Shown here piece after piece: positions 1 to 8,493 of a DNA stretch of 64,000 nucleotides; positions within the stretch are counted from its first letter, which is position 1; the number at the start of each line of letters is the position of its first letter. This DNA comes from Falsiruegeria mediterranea M17 (GTDB taxonomy: Bacteria; Pseudomonadota; Alphaproteobacteria; Rhodobacterales; Rhodobacteraceae). Where the stretch lies: positions 186,001 to 250,000 of the forward strand of contig NZ_ONZG01000002.1 in assembly GCF_900302455.1 (NCBI RefSeq), given 5' to 3'. A program made the position numbers and the translations under genes. The notes beneath the pieces are model-generated. The model was not told the origin of the DNA. It saw only the letters and a list, made by a program, of their open reading frames with translations, and searched no databases.

Positions 1-875
1 TCAGTCGAATACATCACCACTGTGTTGTCGGCGATGCCAAGCTCATCCAGCTTGTCGAGCATCTGACCGACCATCTTGTCATGTTCGACCATGCCGTCCG
101 GATAGACGCCCAGACCGGTCACACCCTCGCTCTCTTCCTTGAGATGGGTATGAATGTGCATCCGGGTGGTGTTGTACCACAGGAAGAAGGGCTTCTCCTG
201 ATCGGCCGCGCGAACGATGAAATCCAGAGCCCCGGCAGTGACCTCTTCATCAATCGTCTCCATCCGCTTGCGGGTCAGCGGCCCGGTGTCTTCGACACTG
301 CCATCGGCCGAGGATTTGATCACCCCGCGCGGACCGAATTGTTCACGAAAGGCTGGGTCTTGTGGATAGTCCGCGTTTTCCGGCTCTTCTTCGGCATTCA
401 AGTGATAGAGGTTACCAAAGAACTCATCAAACCCGTGATTTGTCGGCAGGTGCTCATCCAGATCGCCCAGATGGTTCTTGCCGTACTGCGCCGTCATGTA
501 GCCCTTGGATTTCATGTATTCGGCAATCGTGGGATCTTTTTCGCTGATCCCCTCTTTGGCGCCGGGTAACCCGACCTTCAGCAACCCGGTGCGAAATCCC
601 GATTGCCCTGTCACAAAAGATGCGCGCCCTGCGGTACACGATTGCTCGCCATACCCGTGGGTGAACAACATCCCCTCCTTAGCGATCCGGTCGATGTTGG
701 GGGTCTCATACCCCATCATGCCCTGATTATACGCGCTGACGTTCCAGTACCCGATGTCATCGCCCCAGATGATCAGGAAATTCATCGGCTTTTCTTGGGC
801 CAAGCCGGCCCCCGTCCCTGCAAGGCCAATGGCACCTGCCAGCAACGTCTTTCTCAAATGGCTTAGTCCAGTCAT
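1..875 (-). CDS. Sulfatase family protein, N-terminal part (cut by the window edge)
   Basis: Hydrolase of sulfate esters, probably periplasmic. Reading the minus strand from an ATG at 875 gives an uninterrupted frame of 291 codons that runs off the left edge, so the C-terminus is missing. Residues 1-27 look like a signal peptide ending near AGLAQ. Metal-binding residues of the family are visible in the early IIWGDDIGYWN segment, and the type I sulfatase signature CTAGR (C-x-A-x-R) places the formylglycine cysteine at residue 80. A good ribosome site (GGGGAG) precedes the ATG by five to six bases. The visible part ends just before the usual STDNG motif. The natural substrate cannot be read from this fragment. 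It is transcribed divergently from cobS. Confidence 0.9.
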   Translation of the reverse strand, partial: MTGLSHLRKTLLAGAIGLAGTGAGLAQEKPMNFLIIWGDDIGYWNVSAYNQGMMGYETPNIDRIAKEGMLFTHGYGEQSCTAGRASFVTGQSGFRTGLLKVGLPGAKEGISEKDPTIAEYMKSKGYMTAQYGKNHLGDLDEHLPTNHGFDEFFGNLYHLNAEEEPENADYPQDPAFREQFGPRGVIKSSADGSVEDTGPLTRKRMETIDEEVTAGALDFIVRAADQEKPFFLWYNTTRMHIHTHLKEESEGVTGLGVYPDGMVEHDKMVGQMLDKLDELGIADNTVVMYST

Positions 876-1198
876 TTTTCTCCCCAAAAACAACATGTGT
901 TGGAATTCAGGGTCGCCGGCGTAGTCGTATCAAGGCGACCCGGTTCAATATATATAGTATAGCGCGCATCGGGCGAGGCGTCCCATTGTTTTCGCTCGCC
1001 ATTGGCTGCTCTGGTCCATGCCACGTCAAAACCCGGCAGAATTGGCGCAAATGACGCGCGCCATAAGTCCAGTTCACAACCTTTTTTCAGCACAACTGAA
1101 AGGAACGTCCGGTTCCCCTTGCCCTTGCCCCAAAGATGTTGCACCAAACGCAGGTTCATGCCCCGCAGACAGGGGCCGAGAGGATAAGGACGAACGGC
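876..1198. other. Divergent intergenic region between the sulfatase and cobS
   Basis: No convincing gene here. Minus-strand frames continue across it but have no protein-like composition. It must hold promoters for both the sulfatase and cobS. On the minus strand an AT-rich block containing TATACTATATATAT lies about 75 bases upstream of the sulfatase start and could include a -10 element; no clear -35 partner was seen. Confidence 0.5.
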
Positions 1199-2185
1199 AT
1201 GGCTGACGGTTTGATCGACATCAACGCAAAACCCACCGAAGAAATCTCGGTCCGTGAGGTGTTCGGTATCGACACCAACATGACGATCAAGGGATTTGCC
1301 GAGAGCTCGGACCGCGTGCCCGAAATCGACCACACCTACAAGTTCGACCCCGACACCACGATGGCGATCCTGGCCGGATTCAGCCACAACCGTCGTGTCA
1401 TGGTTCAGGGCTACCACGGTACGGGCAAATCGACCCACATCGAACAGGTCGCCGCGCGCCTGAACTGGCCCGCCGTCCGTGTGAACCTGGACAGCCATAT
1501 TTCCCGTATCGACCTGATCGGCAAGGACGCGATCAAACTGCGCGACGGCAAGCAGGTCACCGAATTCCACGAGGGCATCCTGCCCTGGGCCCTGCGCAAC
1601 CCGGTTGCGATCGTGTTCGACGAATACGACGCAGGCCGTGCTGACGTGATGTTCGTGATCCAGCGCGTTCTGGAACATGACGGTAAGCTAACGCTGATGG
1701 ACCAGAACGAGATCATCACGCCCAACCCGCACTTCCGCCTGTTTGCCACCGCAAACACCGTGGGTCTGGGTGACACCACCGGCCTCTATCACGGTACCCA
1801 ACAGATCAACCAGGCCCAGATGGACCGCTGGTCGCTGGTCGCGACGCTGAACTACCTCAGCCACGACGCCGAGACGATGATCGTCCTGTCGAAGGCACCG
1901 CATTACAACACCGCCGATGGCCGCAAGACCGTCAGCCAGATGGTCACCGTTGCCGACCTGACCCGGACCGCCTTCATGAACGGCGATCTGTCGACCGTCA
2001 TGTCGCCCCGGACGGTGATCAACTGGGCGCAAAACGCCGAGATCTTCCGCGATGTGGGCTATGCCTTCCGCCTGTCGTTCCTGAACAAATGCGACGAGCT
2101 GGAACGTCAGACCGTGGCCGAGTTCTATCAGCGCTGTTTTGACGAAGAGCTCCCCGAAAGCGCCGCCAGCGCGAGCATGGGGTAA
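1199..2185 (+). CDS. cobS: Cobaltochelatase subunit CobS
   Basis: AAA+ ATPase subunit of the aerobic cobaltochelatase, which inserts cobalt into hydrogenobyrinate a,c-diamide with CobN and CobT in vitamin B12 synthesis (cytoplasm). The 328-residue product matches the family length. A Walker A motif GYHGTGKST lies at residues 71-79 and a Walker B-like VFDEYD near 141-146. The frame extends upstream, but the ATG at 1199 gives the family N-terminus (MADGLIDI) and has purine-rich sequence (AGGATAAGGA) ahead of it. It heads an operon: a racemase-like gene begins 42 bases after the stop, then cobT. No cobalamin riboswitch was recognised upstream. Confidence 0.95.
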   Translation: MADGLIDINAKPTEEISVREVFGIDTNMTIKGFAESSDRVPEIDHTYKFDPDTTMAILAGFSHNRRVMVQGYHGTGKSTHIEQVAARLNWPAVRVNLDSHISRIDLIGKDAIKLRDGKQVTEFHEGILPWALRNPVAIVFDEYDAGRADVMFVIQRVLEHDGKLTLMDQNEIITPNPHFRLFATANTVGLGDTTGLYHGTQQINQAQMDRWSLVATLNYLSHDAETMIVLSKAPHYNTADGRKTVSQMVTVADLTRTAFMNGDLSTVMSPRTVINWAQNAEIFRDVGYAFRLSFLNKCDELERQTVAEFYQRCFDEELPESAASASMG

Positions 2186-2227
2186 GCCCCGCGCTCCCCA
2201 TACGGCGTTCGCAAAAGGGGGGACGTG

Positions 2228-2923
2228 ATGCACATCGGTTTGATCGGAGGCATTGGCCCGGCAGCCACGGCAGCTTATTACCTAAAGCTGTCGGATCGCT
2301 GTCGCGCAGCGGGTGTTCCACTTGACCTGACCATCGTCAACACGGACATTCAGGTGCTTGCGTGCAATGCGCAGGCATACCGTCGCGACGATCAGGCACG
2401 CGTCTATGCAGATGTCATCACCCGCCTTGCCGCCTCCGGCGCTGAGGTGGCGGCTATCACCTCGATCGGTGGCAGCTTTTGCGAGGATGAAACCCGCGCA
2501 ATGTCTTCGCTGCCTTTGATCAGTGCGTTTGGGGCCTTGGACGATCACTTTGCCAATCAGGGGATCGCCAGCGTCGGCATCCTGGGCACCGAGACTGTCA
2601 TGCAAAGCCACCTTTATGGGCGGATGGAAAAAACCCGCACGGTTGTGCCGGACGGTCAGATCGCCGAGGTCGGCCAGGCCTATGTAGAGACCGCCCTAGC
2701 GGGGCGTGCAAACGATGCTCAACGAGACTTGTTTTTCACTGCAGGACGCAGAATGGTTGATGAAATGGGAGCAGATGCCGTGGTGTTGGCTGGCACCGAT
2801 CTGGGACTGGCCTTTGATGGTCAAGACCCCGGTTATCCGGTCATCGACACGATCGACGTGCATGTCGATCAACTCTTCCTTCTTGCCTCTGGCGCCCTGA
2901 AACTGCAGGATTTGTCCCTATGA
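2228..2923 (+). CDS. Aspartate/glutamate racemase-like protein lacking both canonical cysteines
   Basis: Member of the Asp/Glu racemase superfamily by its N-terminal GGIGPAAT signature (residues 7-14) and length (231 residues). Known racemases use two cysteines, in a CNTAH-type motif and a GCTE-type motif. Here the first reads TSIGGS (Ser79 in place of Cys) and the second reads LAGTDLG (Gly in place of Cys), so ordinary two-base racemisation is unlikely. The ATG at 2228 follows AAAAGGGGGGAC; a GTG three bases earlier is the alternative. The stop overlaps the cobT start as ATGA, so it is translationally coupled to cobT and sandwiched in the cobaltochelatase operon. Function unknown; a link to B12 synthesis is only inferred from position. 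Confidence 0.8.
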   Translation: MHIGLIGGIGPAATAAYYLKLSDRCRAAGVPLDLTIVNTDIQVLACNAQAYRRDDQARVYADVITRLAASGAEVAAITSIGGSFCEDETRAMSSLPLISAFGALDDHFANQGIASVGILGTETVMQSHLYGRMEKTRTVVPDGQIAEVGQAYVETALAGRANDAQRDLFFTAGRRMVDEMGADAVVLAGTDLGLAFDGQDPGYPVIDTIDVHVDQLFLLASGALKLQDLSL

Positions 2924-4797
2924 AAAAGCCCAACGACAACCCCGCCGATCCGTTCAAGAAGGCCCTGGCCGAGGCGACCAAGGTCATGGCCGACGATCCC
3001 GAGCTGAACGTCAGCTACACGGTTGATCCCTCGGGCGTCTCGGGCGACTCGATGCGGCTGCCGCAGGTCAGCCGTCGCATGTCCCGCGAAGAGGTTCTGC
3101 TGGCCCGCGGCACCGCTGACGCTCTGGCCTTGCAACGCAAGTATCACAACGCCGAAACCCACGCCCGCTATGCCCCTCCGGGCAATATGGCGCGCGATCT
3201 CTATGAGGCGATGGAAACCGCCCGGTGCGAGGCCATGGGCGCGCGCGACATGCCGGGCACGGCATCCAACATCGACGTCAAGATCACGCATGAGGCACTT
3301 CGCCGGGGCTATGACCAATGCACCCAGGCCGCCGATGCCCCCCTGCCCGTCGCGGCCGGTTACCTGATCCGCCATCTGGCCACCGGGCGCGACTTGCCCC
3401 CGGCTGCGGCCAACGTGATGGAACTGTGGCGCGGCTTCATCGAAGAGCAGGCAGGCGGCACGCTGGACAACCTCCAGGACATGCTCAGCGATCAGGCCGA
3501 GTTTGCCAAATTCGCCCGCCAGGTGATCGAGGATCTGGGCTATGGCGATCAGCTGGGCGATGACCCCGACGAGCTGGACGAAGACCAGGAGGATCAGGCC
3601 GAAGACGACGCCGAAGAGCAGCCCGATCCTGACAGCACCGGTCAAGATGATCAGGATCAGGAAGACGCCGACGCCAACCCCGAGCAGTCTCAGGAAGAGC
3701 AGCAGGACCAATCCCAGGCCCAGGTCTCGATGGACGAGATGGCCGATGAGGAGTTGGGTGAAGAGGCCGAAATGCCCGAGGGCGAAGCTCCGCTGGAGCC
3801 GCCCGCGCCGCAACCCGTCTCGGACGCGGACCCGGACTATCTGGTTTATCTCTCTGAACACGATGAAGAAATCGCCGCCGAAGATCTGGCCGAACCTGCC
3901 GAGCTGGAACGCCTGCGCGCTTATCTGGATCAGCAGCTGGAGCCACTCAAGGGCGCGGTAAGCCGTTTGGCCAACAAGCTGCAGCGCCGCCTGCAGGCAC
4001 AGCAGAACCGCAGTTGGGAGTTCGACCGCGAAGAGGGCATCCTGGACGCGGGCCGTCTGGCACGTGTTGTGGCCAACCCGACCACGCCGCTCAGCTTCAA
4101 GGTGGAAAAAGACACCGAATTCCGCGACACCGTGGTGACGCTCCTGCTGGACAACTCCGGCTCGATGCGCGGCCGCCCGATCTCGATCGCGGCGATCTGT
4201 GCCGATGTTCTGGCCCGCACGCTGGAACGCTGCAACGTCAAGGTTGAAATCCTGGGCTTCACCACTCGTGCTTGGAAAGGCGGTCAAGCGCGCGAGGCGT
4301 GGCTGAACGACGGCCGCCCACAACAGCCCGGCCGCCTCAATGACCTGCGTCACATCATCTACAAAGGGGCCGACTCGCCCTGGCGTCGTGCCCGTCCCAA
4401 TCTGGGCCTGATGATGAAAGAGGGTCTCTTGAAGGAAAACATCGACGGCGAGGCGCTGGAATGGGCGCACCGCCGGATGATGGCACGACGCGAGCAGCGC
4501 AAGATCCTGATGGTGATCTCGGACGGCGCGCCGGTCGATGACAGCACGCTCAGCGTCAACCCCGCCAACTATCTGGAAAAACACCTGCGCGACGTGATCG
4601 CCATGGTGGAAAAGCGCAAGATGGTGGAACTGCTGGCCATCGGCATCGGCCACGACGTGACCCGCTATTATGACCGCGCGGTAACCATCACAGACGTCGA
4701 ACAGCTGGCAGGTGCAATGACCGAGCAGCTCGCCGCGCTCTTCGACAGCGACCCCCGCGCCCGTGCCCGTGTCATGGGCATGAAGCGCGCAAGTTGA
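2920..4797 (+). CDS. cobT: Cobaltochelatase subunit CobT
   Basis: Partner of CobS in the aerobic cobaltochelatase; the CobS-CobT complex drives the CobN chelatase with ATP. The product has 625 residues. The first ~200 residues form the CobT N-terminal domain, residues ~205-310 are a strongly acidic, Asp/Glu/Gln-rich linker, and the C-terminal half is a von Willebrand A domain with the MIDAS sequence DNSGSMRG near residue 411. The start overlaps the preceding racemase-like gene by four bases (ATGA). This linker is why the opposite strand contains a long spurious frame. Confidence 0.95.
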   Translation: MKKPNDNPADPFKKALAEATKVMADDPELNVSYTVDPSGVSGDSMRLPQVSRRMSREEVLLARGTADALALQRKYHNAETHARYAPPGNMARDLYEAMETARCEAMGARDMPGTASNIDVKITHEALRRGYDQCTQAADAPLPVAAGYLIRHLATGRDLPPAAANVMELWRGFIEEQAGGTLDNLQDMLSDQAEFAKFARQVIEDLGYGDQLGDDPDELDEDQEDQAEDDAEEQPDPDSTGQDDQDQEDADANPEQSQEEQQDQSQAQVSMDEMADEELGEEAEMPEGEAPLEPPAPQPVSDADPDYLVYLSEHDEEIAAEDLAEPAELERLRAYLDQQLEPLKGAVSRLANKLQRRLQAQQNRSWEFDREEGILDAGRLARVVANPTTPLSFKVEKDTEFRDTVVTLLLDNSGSMRGRPISIAAICADVLARTLERCNVKVEILGFTTRAWKGGQAREAWLNDGRPQQPGRLNDLRHIIYKGADSPWRRARPNLGLMMKEGLLKENIDGEALEWAHRRMMARREQRKILMVISDGAPVDDSTLSVNPANYLEKHLRDVIAMVEKRKMVELLAIGIGHDVTRYYDRAVTITDVEQLAGAMTEQLAALFDSDPRARARVMGMKRAS

Positions 4798-4806
4798 TCT
4801 GAGCCG

Positions 4807-4828
4807 GGGCGGCATAGCGTCGCCGCCC
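4807..4828 (+). terminator. Possible terminator after cobT
   Basis: GGGCGGC (4807-4813) pairs with GCCGCCC (4822-4828) across an eight-base loop, ten bases after the cobT stop. It is followed by TATTTCACC, which is only weakly T-rich. A second palindrome, GGGGGC-AGC-GCCCCC at 4872-4886, abuts the end of the convergent gene and may serve that strand. Confidence 0.5.
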
Positions 4829-4886
4829 TATTTCACCCTATTAAAATACACCGGGGGAGTCGCGCAGCGACGGGGGCAGCGCCCCC

Positions 4887-5246
4887 TTACTGCTCCAATA
4901 TCTCGCGGAATGCCTGATAGTCCTCGCCGTAACAGTCCGAGATCAGGCCAGTCACATTGCGGGTGCTCACAACCTCGGTCCCGTCTTCGTTCAGAGTGAC
5001 CTCCCAATAGGTCCGTCCGATGTAGGTGCCGCCTGCGGTGTGCGAATCCGTCACCGAGCACAGGGTCGGCCGCCCCTCTTTCGAGAACAGCCGTGACACC
5101 CCGGCCTGTCCCGGATTGGACGGCTCACTCATGCTCTCGGCTATGGCTTCGGCCGCGGTTTGACGGGCCCGCTCCACAAACTCCGACTGCTCCTGTGCGA
5201 CGGCGGGACAGGCAAGACATAGGATCGCGGCAAGATATCGTATCAT
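4887..5246 (-). CDS. Small secreted protein of unknown function
   Basis: 119 residues. The first ~18 (MIRYLAAILCLACPAVAQ) form a clear signal peptide with an Ala-x-Ala-like cleavage region, so the protein is probably periplasmic. Two cysteines remain in the mature part (in TLCSVTD and SDCYGED) and may form a disulfide. I do not recognise the family. It converges with cobT and is divergent from the aminopeptidase P gene, with 115 bases between the two starts. Confidence 0.75.
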   Translation of the reverse strand: MIRYLAAILCLACPAVAQEQSEFVERARQTAAEAIAESMSEPSNPGQAGVSRLFSKEGRPTLCSVTDSHTAGGTYIGRTYWEVTLNEDGTEVVSTRNVTGLISDCYGEDYQAFREILEQ

Positions 5247-5361
5247 GCGGCCACCTTACCCCAGACCCAGCGATTGCCAAGACCGGGCTTTCCCGTCTGG
5301 ACTTTTCCCGCCCGCCCCCTCACCTTTCGCCTCGACACACGACAGCACAGAAGAGGCCCCC

Positions 5362-7152
5362 ATGTTTCAAAGCTTTGAGGTCACCGCCCGCCCCGAGCAA
5401 GGCCCTCCGCGCCTGAGCGCACTGCGCGCCGAGATCGCCAAACAGGGCTTGAACGGCTTCCTGGTGCCCCGCGCCGATGCGCATCAGGGCGAATACGTCG
5501 CGGCCCGCGACGAACGACTGGCTTGGCTGACCGGCTTTACAGGCTCGGCAGGGTTTTGCGTGGTGCTGGAGCAAATCGCAGGCGTTTTCATCGACGGGCG
5601 CTATCGCACCCAGGTCAAGGCGCAGGTGGCTGCGGAATACACCCCAGTCCCCTGGCCCGACATTACCCTGTCAGTCTGGTTGAAAGAGAAGTTGCCAAAC
5701 GGCGGCAAGGTTGGTTACGACGCCTGGCTGCATTCCGCAGGACAGATTGCGCAGGCCGAAAAAGAGCTCAACGGCACGGGCATCGAGCTGATCCGCACGG
5801 AAAACCTGGTCGATGCGACTTGGCAGGATCAGCCTGAACCACCCATGAACCCGGTCAAGGCCCATCCGCTTGAGTTTGCCGGCGAAAGTGCAGCTAAGAA
5901 AACGACGCGACTGGCCGCAGATCTGGCGAAAGCAGGGCATAGCTCCGCCGTGATCACCTTGCCGGATTCGATCATGTGGCTCTTGAACATCCGCGGCGCC
6001 GACATCCCGCGCAACCCGGTGGCGCATGGCTTTGCCATCCTGCACGACACAGGCGCAGTGGATCTGTTCATGGCCGCCGAAAAGCTCAAGGAACTGGGTG
6101 ATCATTTCCCCGACACGGTGACCATCCAAGATCCGACGGACTTCCTGAATGCTGTCAATACGCTCGCTGGCCAGGTCCAGGTCGACGCGGGAACCGTGCC
6201 GCAAAAGGTGGCCGACATCCTGGGCGACCGGATGGTGGATGCGGGCGATCCCTGCGCCCTGCCCAAGGCGCGCAAAAACGCTGCCGAAATCGAAGGCTCG
6301 GCCGAGGCGCATTTACGCGACGGGGCGGCCATCGTCGAACTGCTGGCTTGGCTCGACGCGCAAGAACCCGGCACCTTGACCGAGACACAGGTGGTCACCG
6401 AGCTTGAGGCCCGTCGCCGCACCGACAACGCTCTGCAGGACATCAGTTTCGAGACGATTTCCGGCACCGGTCCCAATGGCGCGATCATGCATTACCGCGT
6501 GACCGAGGAAACCGACAGCACGATCCAGGATGGCCATCTGCTGGTTCTGGACAGCGGCGGTCAGTATCTGGACGGCACCACCGACATCACCCGCACCATT
6601 GCGATTGGCGAGGTCGGCGACGAGGAGAGGGCCTGTTTCACCCGTGTCCTCAAAGGCATGATCGCCATGTCGATGCTGCGATGGCCTGCGGGCCTTGCGG
6701 GCCGTGACATCGAATGCGTCGCGCGCATGCCGTTGTGGCTGGCGGGGCAGGATTTCAACCACGGGGTCGGTCACGGCGTTGGTGCCTACCTGAGCGTTCA
6801 CGAAGGCCCGCAGCGTCTGGCCCGCACCAGCCACGTGCCGTTTGAGCCGGGCATGATCCTGTCGAACGAGCCGGGGTATTACCGCGAAGGGGCCTTTGGC
6901 ATCCGCATCGAAAACCTGGTGGTGGTGCAAGAGGCCCCGGACCTTCCGACCTCGGACCCGGAACGGGCGATGCTGTCGTGGCGGACTTTGACCTTTGCCC
7001 CCATTGACCACCGCCTGATCGTCGTGGATATGTTGTCCGCCGAAGAACGGGATTGGCTGAACGCCTATCACCGCGATGTGGCCGACAAGATCGGCCCGCG
7101 TGTGGGACCCGAGGCGCGCCAGTGGCTGGAGGCCGCAACCGCGCCAGTTTGA
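5362..7152 (+). CDS. Aminopeptidase P (Xaa-Pro aminopeptidase, M24B)
   Basis: Removes N-terminal residues that precede proline. The 596-residue product is the long, three-domain type: two N-terminal creatinase-like domains and a C-terminal pita-bread domain. Dinuclear metal ligands of the family are visible: Asp in VLDSGG (~397), Asp in GTTDITR (~408), His in HGVGHGVG (~471), Glu in NEPGYY (~503) and Glu in RIENL (~517). The frame is open further upstream, but the ATG at 5362 starts the recognisable domain and has AGAGG about seven bases before it. No signal peptide, so cytoplasmic. Confidence 0.92.
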   Translation: MFQSFEVTARPEQGPPRLSALRAEIAKQGLNGFLVPRADAHQGEYVAARDERLAWLTGFTGSAGFCVVLEQIAGVFIDGRYRTQVKAQVAAEYTPVPWPDITLSVWLKEKLPNGGKVGYDAWLHSAGQIAQAEKELNGTGIELIRTENLVDATWQDQPEPPMNPVKAHPLEFAGESAAKKTTRLAADLAKAGHSSAVITLPDSIMWLLNIRGADIPRNPVAHGFAILHDTGAVDLFMAAEKLKELGDHFPDTVTIQDPTDFLNAVNTLAGQVQVDAGTVPQKVADILGDRMVDAGDPCALPKARKNAAEIEGSAEAHLRDGAAIVELLAWLDAQEPGTLTETQVVTELEARRRTDNALQDISFETISGTGPNGAIMHYRVTEETDSTIQDGHLLVLDSGGQYLDGTTDITRTIAIGEVGDEERACFTRVLKGMIAMSMLRWPAGLAGRDIECVARMPLWLAGQDFNHGVGHGVGAYLSVHEGPQRLARTSHVPFEPGMILSNEPGYYREGAFGIRIENLVVVQEAPDLPTSDPERAMLSWRTLTFAPIDHRLIVVDMLSAEERDWLNAYHRDVADKIGPRVGPEARQWLEAATAPV

Positions 7153-7232
7153 CACAAGAGGTCTGACACAAGGCTGTTACACGGGCGGGCGACAAGACCG
7201 CCCACCACTAAGACGATGGGGAAGGAGACAAT

Positions 7233-7577
7233 ATGACAGATCACATCAAGATCCGAAGACCGGGCGGCAAATGGAGCGTACGTTCCGGTGGGGCCATCCT
7301 TGGCGAAAGCAGCGAGGTGCTGGAACTGAGCGAAGGCGACATGGATCCGGTGATCTACTTCCCCCGCAAAGACATCGCCATGGCGTTCCTCGACGCCTCG
7401 GACAAGACCACGCACTGCCCCCACAAGGGCGATGCCACCTACTACTCGATCGTAAATCGCTCGTCCGTCACCAAAGACGTGGCCTGGTCCTACGAGGCCC
7501 CGATCGAAGCCGTGGCCGAGATCAAGGACTATCTGGCGTTTCACCTGCGCGATGGTGTGACCGTCGAGCAGCTCTAG
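7233..7577 (+). CDS. DUF427 domain protein
   Basis: 114 residues matching the compact DUF427 fold: the conserved PxxVYFPRxDV-like stretch reads PVIYFPRKDI, followed by THCPHKGDATYYSI. The biochemical role of the family is not established. A strong ribosome site (AAGGAGA) lies about six bases upstream of the ATG. It stands alone behind the aminopeptidase gene, 80 bases after its stop, and ends shortly before a strong bidirectional terminator. Confidence 0.9.
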   Translation: MTDHIKIRRPGGKWSVRSGGAILGESSEVLELSEGDMDPVIYFPRKDIAMAFLDASDKTTHCPHKGDATYYSIVNRSSVTKDVAWSYEAPIEAVAEIKDYLAFHLRDGVTVEQL

Positions 7578-7606
7578 GAACAGACCTCAAACTGTATTGA
7601 AAAAAC

Positions 7607-7640
7607 AAACGGGCGCGTCACATGGATGACGCGCCCGTTT
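7607..7640. terminator. Bidirectional intrinsic terminator
   Basis: A perfect 14-base inverted repeat, AAACGGGCGCGTCA (7607-7620) with TGACGCGCCCGTTT (7627-7640), loop CATGGA. The minus strand continues into GTTTTTTC, a good U-tract for the CHAP gene; the plus strand gives a shorter T-run for the DUF427 gene. It separates the two convergent genes. Confidence 0.85.
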
Positions 7641-7686
7641 GCAATTTATCCCTGACAGCCCGCCCCGTGGCGATCGGCAGTTGAGC

Positions 7687-8247
7687 CTATCCGTCAACTT
7701 TCGGATAAATGAACCCATTCACCGGATAAAACTTGCCATACCGCCCTGGCTGGCTTTCGACCCGGACCAGCGTCCAGTCGTTGTTTTTCGAAACGTCTTT
7801 GACGCCCATTTTCAACGACACCTGATTGCGGTTCCAATTGGCGTGATTGACGATGATCTCGCGGTCGCTGATAACGCCGGCCACAACGGCCACATGGCCC
7901 AGGGGCATCCCGCGCGTTGACCGAAACGACATCACCGAACCGACAACTGGTTCAGAACCGCGCTCATATGTGCTGCGGGCCTTGCCCCACCAGTCCTTGG
8001 CGTTGCCGCGAATTTGGATCCCGCTGAGGTTACGTGCGTAGGGCACACACCACACCCGTTGTCCCCGCGCCTGCTTTTGCTCAACCTCCAAGAGCGCCAT
8101 CGACTGACGTTCTGGGTCAAGTGTCAGGTACGTCGGGCCCTTGGCGCAGGCCGCAATAAGACCGACGAACCCCAAAGCAAGCGCGACCCGAACGCTCCCG
8201 AACCGGCGTGGTTTGATCGCATCTGTTGTGTAGGCGTTGTCCTGCAA
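7687..8247 (-). CDS. CHAP-domain amidase-like protein
   Basis: 186 residues. An N-terminal hydrophobic segment ends in a lipobox-like GLIAAC (Cys34), suggesting an envelope-anchored lipoprotein. The remainder is a CHAP (NlpC/P60-superfamily) amidase domain with catalytic Cys67 in WCVPYAR and His118 in PLGHVAVV, plus a downstream Asn (VNHANWN). Such enzymes cleave amide bonds in peptidoglycan peptides. A long N-terminal tail (residues 1-20) before the hydrophobic stretch is unusual, so the start could lie further in. It converges with the DUF427 gene. Confidence 0.8.
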   Translation of the reverse strand: MQDNAYTTDAIKPRRFGSVRVALALGFVGLIAACAKGPTYLTLDPERQSMALLEVEQKQARGQRVWCVPYARNLSGIQIRGNAKDWWGKARSTYERGSEPVVGSVMSFRSTRGMPLGHVAVVAGVISDREIIVNHANWNRNQVSLKMGVKDVSKNNDWTLVRVESQPGRYGKFYPVNGFIYPKVDG

Positions 8248-8493
8248 GACACGTCCCCCCCATTTGAACGTTCCCGAGGTTCTACGGCGATATCATTGTT
8301 TGTGAAAAGTGGCTTGCCTTACCCGTCGGCAAGATTTCGCCTGTTCCTGCTGCACCACCAGGGCAAAAGGTCAAAAATTGGGCGCCTTTCTACGGCTTGG
8401 CTTGGGGAACCAACTAAATGACATCAGCTTTTTGGGCCAGAGCCACCCGGCGATTGTCGCCCACATAGGCCACTTGCCCCATCGGGCACACAG
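8248..8493. other. Intergenic region between CLC and CHAP genes
   Basis: No gene that I can support. Minus-strand bases about 8413-8497 form a 27-codon frame starting GTGA on the CLC stop codon, but it is too short and unlike anything recognised. The part near 8250 should contain the promoter of the CHAP gene; no clear hexamers were seen. Confidence 0.4.

Noticed and set aside
1-1199. Cobalamin riboswitch upstream of cobS
   Set aside because: Looked for because of the B12 genes; no stretch with the expected conserved boxes was recognised in the 323-base gap.
872-1678. 268-codon minus-strand frame across the cobS start
   Set aside because: Mostly antisense to cobS; the part outside cobS has no protein-like features, and the sulfatase promoter must lie there.
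2869-4815. 648-codon minus-strand frame opposite cobT
   Set aside because: It is the antisense of the cobT frame in GC-rich DNA; CobT has recognisable domains and the antisense product has only low-complexity His/Gln/Leu composition.
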